NCBI GenBank assembly: GCA_947504795.1
Contig: CANNJG010000046.1
Span: forward strand, 1 to 11,356
Direction of reading: 5' to 3'
Length of the DNA: 11,356 nucleotides
Origin: Legionellaceae bacterium
GTDB taxonomy: Bacteria; Pseudomonadota; Gammaproteobacteria; Legionellales; Legionellaceae
In this document: piece after piece, positions 7,307 to 11,356 of the stretch
Layout of the letters: the number at the start of each line of letters is the position of its first letter
How positions within the stretch are numbered: position 1 is the first letter of the stretch
The notes under the pieces: generated by a model
The model's input: only the letters and a program-made list of their open reading frames with translations
Database searches by the model: none
What the model was told of the DNA's origin: nothing
Program-made: the position numbers and the translations under genes

Positions 7307-7325
7307 TTTGATACTGGGTATCAGA
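7307..7325. promoter_or_regulatory. Dyad overlapping the -35 of the candidate pabAB promoter
   Basis: TTTGATAC (7307-7314) and GTATCAGA (7318-7325) pair over eight positions, one of them G-U, around a TGG centre; the inner TGATAC/GTATCA is a perfect 6-bp dyad. It covers the -35 hexamer and part of the spacer, where a DNA-binding repressor would block RNA polymerase. The regulator is unknown. Confidence 0.4.
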
Positions 7326-7336
7326 ACCATTATAGT
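7308..7336 (+). promoter_or_regulatory. Sigma70-like promoter upstream of pabAB
   Basis: TTGATA (7308-7313), a 17-nt spacer, then TATAGT (7331-7336): five of six bases match consensus in each hexamer with optimal spacing. Transcription would start near 7343, about 260 nt before the pabAB start. On the other strand TATAAT (7329-7334) is also present, without a recognisable -35. Confidence 0.55.
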
Positions 7337-7524
7337 ATGAATTTGTGCTTATTAGGATTTGTTGACCATTCTTCATCCGAATGCCTGCATCGCGCGACGT
7401 CGAAATTTAATAGTCAACAGTCCATAATAAATGGCTAAGGGCTGGCGAAAATTCCGCGATCGAGGTTTTGCGTCAGTCTTGTGAATTGATTTTTTTTATT
7501 CAGTATTTATTTTAACGTGATCAT

Positions 7525-7561
7525 CGCCTGGATGCCTCGGACAAGCTGAAGTACCTGGGCG
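7525..7561 (+). repeat. Long imperfect hairpin upstream of pabAB, possibly REP-like
   Basis: CGCCTGGATGCCTCGG (7525-7540) folds on CTGAAGTACCTGGGCG (7546-7561) around the loop ACAAG. I count ten Watson-Crick pairs, four G-U pairs and two mismatches across 16 positions on the plus strand. The G-U pairs are intact only in plus-strand RNA, which hints at a structure kept in the pabAB transcript. The imperfect, GC-rich palindrome surrounded by AT-rich sequence is also what a dispersed REP-type repeat looks like; only one copy is in the window, so this cannot be decided here. Confidence 0.5.
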
Positions 7562-7562
7562 G

Positions 7563-7584
7563 GGGGCCATCGATAATATGCCCC
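7563..7584 (+). repeat. Second short hairpin just before pabAB
   Basis: GGGG-C-CAT (7563-7570, one bulged C) pairs with ATGCCCC (7578-7584) around a 7-nt loop, ending 21 nt before the pabAB ATG. An alternative pairing of CTGGG (7555-7559) with CCCAG (7582-7586) would disrupt both this hairpin and the base of the preceding one, so the two folds could be mutually exclusive. No Shine-Dalgarno sequence is visible between this hairpin and the start codon. Confidence 0.4.
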
Positions 7585-7605
7585 AGTATCTTTACCGAAC
7601 ACACT

Positions 7606-9705
7606 ATGAAAACACTATTACTTGATAACTACGACTCGTTCACGTACAACTTATTTCAGTTGCTAGCGGACATCCAGCAACAAGAACCCGACGTTGTGTA
7701 TAACGATGCGCTATCCTTTGAGGATTTGTGCTTGGAGGAGTACGACAATATTGTGATTTCGCCGGGACCTGGACATCCGGATATTCCTGAAGATATTGGT
7801 ATTTGTCGAGATATTATTTTGAACAGTACGTTACCCATTTTAGGTATATGCTTAGGTCAACAAGCTATTTATAGTACATTTGGTGGCTCAGTGATTCGAG
7901 CGCCTCAGCCGGTTCATGGGCAAGTGAGTCGTGTTCAGCATCAAGGCGATGAGTTATTTGCAACCATTCCAACTACGTTTCAAGCCACACGCTATCATTC
8001 ACTTATTTGCGCAAAACCGACACCGGATGATCTGGTCATCACCGCACAAACACGTGATGGAACGGTGATGGGCATACGCCACCGTCACCGTCCGATTTGG
8101 GGGTTACAATATCATCCTGAATCGATTATGAGCGAGTATGGGCAACAATTATTGCGTAATTTTAAATACATCAGCGAACGATATCATGCTCAGCGTTCTA
8201 GACGCACCCCCAAACAAATCCTTAAACATCGGCACATAGATACCCCTCCACCCGATGTCATTTTGCCTATTCTCAGTACCCTAAAAACTGTCGGTCAGTT
8301 GCATCTCACCCTCAAACCCCTCACATTAAACCTGCCTGCTGAAACAGTTTTTGCTCGGTTATTTGCACAAGATGACTATGCCGTTTGGTTAGATAGCAGC
8401 CAAGTAATACCTGGATTTTCACGCTTTTCTTATATGGGCTCAACTCAAGGACCGTTGAGTTATCGCGTTGAGTACAATACCGTAACGCGCACCACCACGG
8501 TTATTAAGGGGCAACAACGCTTTTTGCTACCTGTTTCTATTTTTGACTATTTAAAACAACAATTACAACAGATTACTATCCCGCCCATGCCCCATCTGCC
8601 TTTTGAGTTTCAAGGCGGATTAATTGGATACTTCGGGTATGAGCTTAACCAAGAAACAGCGCCGATCATAAAGGCTAAACCCTCACCCCATCCCGATGCG
8701 CACTTCTTGTTTATAGATAGATATGTCGTTTTTGATCATCAGGAACACACTTGCTATTTAGCCGCACTATCGTCCACGCCATCTGATCCGGCAGTTGAGG
8801 CTTGGTTTGCAGCAGCTGCGGAGCAATTGATCCATGCCTCTCAACGCCTTGAGCCCGTGCCAAAACGCCCTAACATATCCCATATGGGTAAGTGGAATCA
8901 AGCAGAAGAGTCCTATCTGCAACATATTCAAGCATGCATTGATTTTATTCATACGGGGAATAGTTACGAAGTGTGTTTAACCAATAAACTCCAATTCAAT
9001 GTGAGCTGTGATCCTTGGCAATATTACCAGTTATTACGCCAGCGCAATCCTGCCCCCCATTCTGCTTATTTAAAATTAGGATCATTAGGCATTGCTTGTT
9101 CCTCGATGGAACGTTTTTTATATCTTGATCGTAACCACACCCTACACACTAAGCCTATCAAAGGAACAACGCCTCGCGCATCGTCAGTAACCGAAGATAA
9201 AGCACAGGCATTACGCTTAAAACACGAGACGAAATATCGTTCCGAACATCTGATGATTGTCGATTTGCTGCGAAATGATTTTGGTAAAGTATGCACGATT
9301 GGTTCTGTGCATGTTCCCGAGCTCATGCAAGTAGAAAGTTACACAACCGTTCATCAATTAGTCAGTCTGATTCAAGGAAACTTAAAACCAGAGTATAACA
9401 TTGTCGACTGCATCAAACATGTTTTTCCCGGTGGATCCATGACGGGTGCCCCCAAAATTCGCACGATGAATTTCATTAATCAATTAGAGCAGCAGGCACG
9501 TGGCATTTATTCAGGAGCCATTGGTTATCTCAGCATCAGCGGCACAGCAGATTTTAATATTGTCATTCGCACCGCTGAAATAACCCCTCAACAACTCACC
9601 ATAGGTGCGGGAGGGGCTATTATTGCCCTGTCCGATCCTCTTGAAGAACTTCAAGAAATGTGCCTGAAAACACAAGGATTAAAAGCAACCTTAGATGCGC
9701 TCTGA
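7606..9705 (+). CDS. pabAB: Fused PabA-PabB aminodeoxychorismate synthase
   Basis: The enzyme makes 4-amino-4-deoxychorismate from chorismate and glutamine, the first step towards p-aminobenzoate and folate. Residues 1-190 are a class I glutamine amidotransferase: MKTLLLDNYDSFTYNL start, PGPGHP (53-58), GICLGQQ with nucleophile Cys82, and HPE (His170, Glu172). A linker (about 191-235) leads to the chorismate-binding part: WLDSSQVIPGFSRFSYMGS (261-279), GGLIGYFGYE (337-346), GNSYEVCLTN (451-460), PIKGTTPR (517-524), EHLMIVDLLRNDFGKVC (547-563), FPGGSMTGAPK (607-617) and IGAGGAI (666-672). Lys519 in PIKGT is the ADC synthase signature; anthranilate synthases have Ala there. The amidotransferase-first order matches the fused enzymes of actinobacteria, fungi and plants rather than E. 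coli, where pabA and pabB are separate. There is no adjacent pabC and no clear ribosome binding site; the start rests on the conserved N-terminus. A trpE/trpG reading is disfavoured by Lys519 and domain order. Confidence 0.93.
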   Translation: MKTLLLDNYDSFTYNLFQLLADIQQQEPDVVYNDALSFEDLCLEEYDNIVISPGPGHPDIPEDIGICRDIILNSTLPILGICLGQQAIYSTFGGSVIRAPQPVHGQVSRVQHQGDELFATIPTTFQATRYHSLICAKPTPDDLVITAQTRDGTVMGIRHRHRPIWGLQYHPESIMSEYGQQLLRNFKYISERYHAQRSRRTPKQILKHRHIDTPPPDVILPILSTLKTVGQLHLTLKPLTLNLPAETVFARLFAQDDYAVWLDSSQVIPGFSRFSYMGSTQGPLSYRVEYNTVTRTTTVIKGQQRFLLPVSIFDYLKQQLQQITIPPMPHLPFEFQGGLIGYFGYELNQETAPIIKAKPSPHPDAHFLFIDRYVVFDHQEHTCYLAALSSTPSDPAVEAWFAAAAEQLIHASQRLEPVPKRPNISHMGKWNQAEESYLQHIQACIDFIHTGNSYEVCLTNKLQFNVSCDPWQYYQLLRQRNPAPHSAYLKLGSLGIACSSMERFLYLDRNHTLHTKPIKGTTPRASSVTEDKAQALRLKHETKYRSEHLMIVDLLRNDFGKVCTIGSVHVPELMQVESYTTVHQLVSLIQGNLKPEYNIVDCIKHVFPGGSMTGAPKIRTMNFINQLEQQARGIYSGAIGYLSISGTADFNIVIRTAEITPQQLTIGAGGAIIALSDPLEELQEMCLKTQGLKATLDAL

Positions 9706-9742
9706 TTAGAGTTGGTTTTTTGTGGTGAATACAGTATAAAAA

Positions 9743-9751
9743 TGCTATAAC
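9743..9751 (+). promoter_or_regulatory. Extended -10 promoter candidate for the permease pair
   Basis: TGCTATAAC is a -10 hexamer with five of six consensus bases and the extended TGn motif, 32 nt upstream of the first permease ATG. No clear -35 is seen. It differs by one base from the TGCTATAAT upstream of rodZ. It would let the permeases be expressed separately from pabAB, whose stop is only 78 nt upstream of the ATG. Confidence 0.45.
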
Positions 9752-9783
9752 TAGCGCTTAATTTATTATTTTTTGGCCTCAAC

Positions 9784-10989
9784 ATGAAACACGCAAACTA
9801 CTGGCATGCCGTGATCATGATTACTGGAACCTCTATCGGTACAGGCATATTAGGATTACCGATTACAACGAGCCAAGCTGGCTTTTGGCCGACCATCCTT
9901 GTGTTCATTATCACTTGGCTGTTTATGACGCAAGCCGCACTTTATATTCTAGATATGAAAATGCATTACAGAAATCATTACACGTTATCGACACTCATTC
10001 AGCTTACATTAGGAAAAATTGGACATTATAGTTCAGCATTCATTTTGATCGTTTTATTATATGCGCTACTATCAACGTACATTATGACCGGTGCTGCATG
10101 GTTAAAGCTATGGTTAGCCCCCACATCACTCTTGACATTTCATTGGGTCGCTATTGGATTTGTCGCGCTATTTGGTTCTATATTGACCATAAAAGAGCGC
10201 AGGATCTATGCTATCAACAATCTTTTAGGTATCGCTCTAGCCATCGCTTTTATCGGAATGGTAGGTTTGAGTCTTTGGCCTGTCAATTTATCCCTCCTCG
10301 ATTACACCAATCCACCGGCTATTCTTCGCTCTATGCCTTTGTTACTGACCACATTTGGATTTAGTGTCGTGGTACCATCGATTACGGAATACCTTGAGTA
10401 CGATGCACGTCAAATCAAATCTGCCATTATCCTAGGGAGCTTCCTTGCACTGGTGGGATACGTGATTTGGGAATGGGTGACTCTAGGCCATATCCCCAGA
10501 ACAGGTCCAGAAGGTTTTAATGTCCTATACCGCTATGGTGATAACGGTACGGGTGTGATTCATGCTTTTTCGGTGGCCACTGCCAATCGCTGGGCAACTT
10601 CGGCGGGACAATTGTTTGCTATCTTTGCAGATGTTACGTCATTTTTTGGCATTGCATTAGCGTTGATGCATTGCTTGAAAGAGTGGCTGCCAATCAAAAC
10701 ACCCCCGCATCAAAAACATAGAGTCATTATGTTTTTAACCTTGTTTCCTCCATTATGTGTGACATTGTTTTATCCACAAGCATTCGTAGAAATACTAAGT
10801 TTTGCAGGATTAAGTGTTGCGTTGTTATTAGGACTTTTTCCTGCACTGATGCGGATAAAACTATCCAGACTTAAGCACCCCAAATTAACCATGACAACAT
10901 GCCTACAACCTTCTACCCTCATTGCTATCTTGACTGCTGTATTTTTCTCGTTTGTGATGATGATTGAATTCTATAATCTTACAAGGTAA
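9784..10989 (+). CDS. Aromatic amino acid permease, TyrP/Mtr (HAAAP) family
   Basis: This is a polytopic inner-membrane transporter of the hydroxy/aromatic amino acid permease family, whose characterised members take up tyrosine or tryptophan with protons. The 401 residues give about eleven membrane helices, the normal size and layout. Family features are the first-helix motif ITGTSIGTGILGLP (13-26), PLLLTTFGFSVVVPSITEYLEYD (185-207) followed by IKSAIILGS (211-219), and DVTSFFGIALALMHCLKEWL (283-302). The substrate cannot be told from sequence: tyrosine, tryptophan or another amino acid are all possible. No Shine-Dalgarno sequence is evident before the ATG, which is chosen because the first helix begins directly after it. 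A second paralogue starts 6 nt after the stop. The gene follows pabAB, but a functional link with chorismate metabolism is only a guess. Confidence 0.88.
   Translation: MKHANYWHAVIMITGTSIGTGILGLPITTSQAGFWPTILVFIITWLFMTQAALYILDMKMHYRNHYTLSTLIQLTLGKIGHYSSAFILIVLLYALLSTYIMTGAAWLKLWLAPTSLLTFHWVAIGFVALFGSILTIKERRIYAINNLLGIALAIAFIGMVGLSLWPVNLSLLDYTNPPAILRSMPLLLTTFGFSVVVPSITEYLEYDARQIKSAIILGSFLALVGYVIWEWVTLGHIPRTGPEGFNVLYRYGDNGTGVIHAFSVATANRWATSAGQLFAIFADVTSFFGIALALMHCLKEWLPIKTPPHQKHRVIMFLTLFPPLCVTLFYPQAFVEILSFAGLSVALLLGLFPALMRIKLSRLKHPKLTMTTCLQPSTLIAILTAVFFSFVMMIEFYNLTR
10983..10987 (+). promoter_or_regulatory. Ribosome binding site of the second permease inside the end of the first
   Basis: AAGGT overlaps the last codons and stop of the upstream gene and lies 8 nt before the ATG at 10996. 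This arrangement suggests that the two permeases are translated from one mRNA with coupling. Confidence 0.6.
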
Positions 10990-10995
10990 AACACT

Positions 10996-11356
10996 ATGAA
11001 CTCGAAAACATGGGGTGGGATCTTATTAATTTGCGGTACGTCGGTTGGAGCAGGAATCTTAGGGATCCCGAGTGATACCGCTGAAAATGGCTTTGGTATC
11101 AGTATGGTGCTATTTATCCTCTGCTGGCTGTTCTCAACCCTCTCTGCGCTCTATTACATGGAAGTTCATTTATGGCACCCGTCGCCCACCGCTAACTTGT
11201 TAAGCATTACCCACTATTTTTTTGGATCTAAATTCAAAGCCTTCGTATGGATAATCTATTTAGCATTGTTGTACTCCCTGATGTGCACGTATTTACTTGC
11301 CGGCTCCAGTTGGATTATTCAGTCTGCCCATTTCGCGAGCTCCATTTCCTTAAGCA
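10996..11356 (+). CDS. Second TyrP/Mtr-family permease, N-terminal part
   Basis: The frame runs open to the end of the window (120 codons). The product begins MNSKTWGGILLICGTSVGAGILGIP, then DTAENGF, and has CWLFSTLSALYYMEVHLW, all aligning with the first permease (ITGTSIGTGILGLP, then TSQAGF, then TWLFMTQAALYILDMKM). A later segment IIYLALLYSLMCTYLLAGSSW matches LIVLLYALLSTYIMTGAAW. It is therefore a diverged tandem paralogue, with the first helix, second helix and part of the third or fourth visible. Spacing of 6 nt from the first copy means one transcript. Substrate is unknown and the C-terminal two thirds lie outside the window. Confidence 0.87.
   Translation, partial: MNSKTWGGILLICGTSVGAGILGIPSDTAENGFGISMVLFILCWLFSTLSALYYMEVHLWHPSPTANLLSITHYFFGSKFKAFVWIIYLALLYSLMCTYLLAGSSWIIQSAHFASSISLS

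Larger units (their letters stand above)
7116..7605. other. 490-base intergenic region / probable pabAB leader
   Basis: No convincing gene is present. In order it holds a weak terminator-like hairpin (7216-7233), a sigma70-like promoter with an overlapping dyad (7307-7336), a 17-codon open frame without ribosome binding site (7431-7484, MAKGWRKFRDRGFASVL), a T8 run (7490-7497) preceded by only a weak 5-bp stem (7473-7489 area), an AT-rich stretch to about 7515, a long imperfect hairpin (7525-7561) and a second short hairpin (7563-7584). If the promoter is used, the pabAB transcript has a leader of about 260 nt. A 64-codon frame at 7244-7438 resembles no family I know and is treated as chance. 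Confidence 0.6.

Noticed and set aside
7244..7438. 64-codon frame in the phaC-pabAB gap
   Set aside because: No ribosome binding site, no recognisable domain, and it runs across the best promoter in the gap.
7431..7484. 17-codon frame as a classical attenuator leader peptide
   Set aside because: It has a single Trp, no run of one amino acid, no ribosome binding site, and only a weak stem before the T8 run.
7606..9705. Anthranilate synthase (TrpE-TrpG fusion)
   Set aside because: The amidotransferase comes first and the active-site motif is PIKGT with Lys519, which marks aminodeoxychorismate synthase; anthranilate synthases have PIAGT and fused TrpE-TrpG has the opposite order.
9700..9721. 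Intrinsic terminator at the end of pabAB (CTCT-GATT-AGAG then a T6 run)
   Set aside because: The stem is only four pairs and a TTGG spacer separates it from the T run, so it is too weak to call.
1..11356. CRISPR arrays, transposons, prophage, toxin-antitoxin or defence genes
   Set aside because: I saw no regularly spaced repeats, transposase or integrase motifs, tRNA-like sites or small toxin-like gene pairs; the coding genes are all known housekeeping or metabolic families.

Overview
The window looks like chromosome from a gammaproteobacterium of moderate AT content. The best evidence is the leftward run rodZ-hisS-yfgM-bamB-der, which is the conserved gammaproteobacterial cluster (usually rodZ-ispG-hisS-yfgM-bamB-der), here without ispG. 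Class I PHA synthase, a fused PabA-PabB and tandem aromatic amino acid permeases of the TyrP/Mtr type make a Legionella/Coxiella-like relative plausible, but that is an inference from gene content and not a firm assignment.

Minus strand, 4244 to 1: one tightly packed operon covering cell-shape scaffold (rodZ), histidyl-tRNA charging (hisS), a Sec-translocon accessory protein (yfgM), outer-membrane protein assembly (bamB) and ribosome assembly GTPase (der, cut by the window edge). Joints are close: rodZ/hisS overlap by 8 nt with a GTG start for hisS, bamB/der overlap as ATGA, and the yfgM-bamB gap holds a perfect 10-bp inverted repeat. An extended -10 promoter (TGCTATAAT) lies about 45 nt upstream of rodZ. 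RodZ is short and lacks the large periplasmic domain of the long form.

Plus strand, 4475 to 7115: mlaA (outer-membrane phospholipid transport lipoprotein), divergent from rodZ, then phaC (class I polyhydroxyalkanoate synthase with Cys-Asp-His triad). Neither has its usual partners next to it.

7116 to 7605: a 490-base non-coding stretch. It contains a good sigma70-like promoter (TTGATA, 17 nt, TATAGT) whose -35 side overlaps a dyad, a T8 tract, and two consecutive hairpins just before the next gene. It reads as a long structured leader, possibly including a REP-like repeat.

Plus strand, 7606 to the end: a fused glutamine amidotransferase/aminodeoxychorismate synthase (pabAB; the PIKGT lysine marks it as ADC synthase rather than anthranilate synthase), then two adjacent paralogous TyrP/Mtr-family permeases, the second cut by the window edge.

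I found no CRISPR array, transposase, tRNA, rRNA, phage or defence genes. Every substantial gene belongs to a known family. The least explained items are the pabAB leader, the yfgM-bamB hairpin and the short RodZ.
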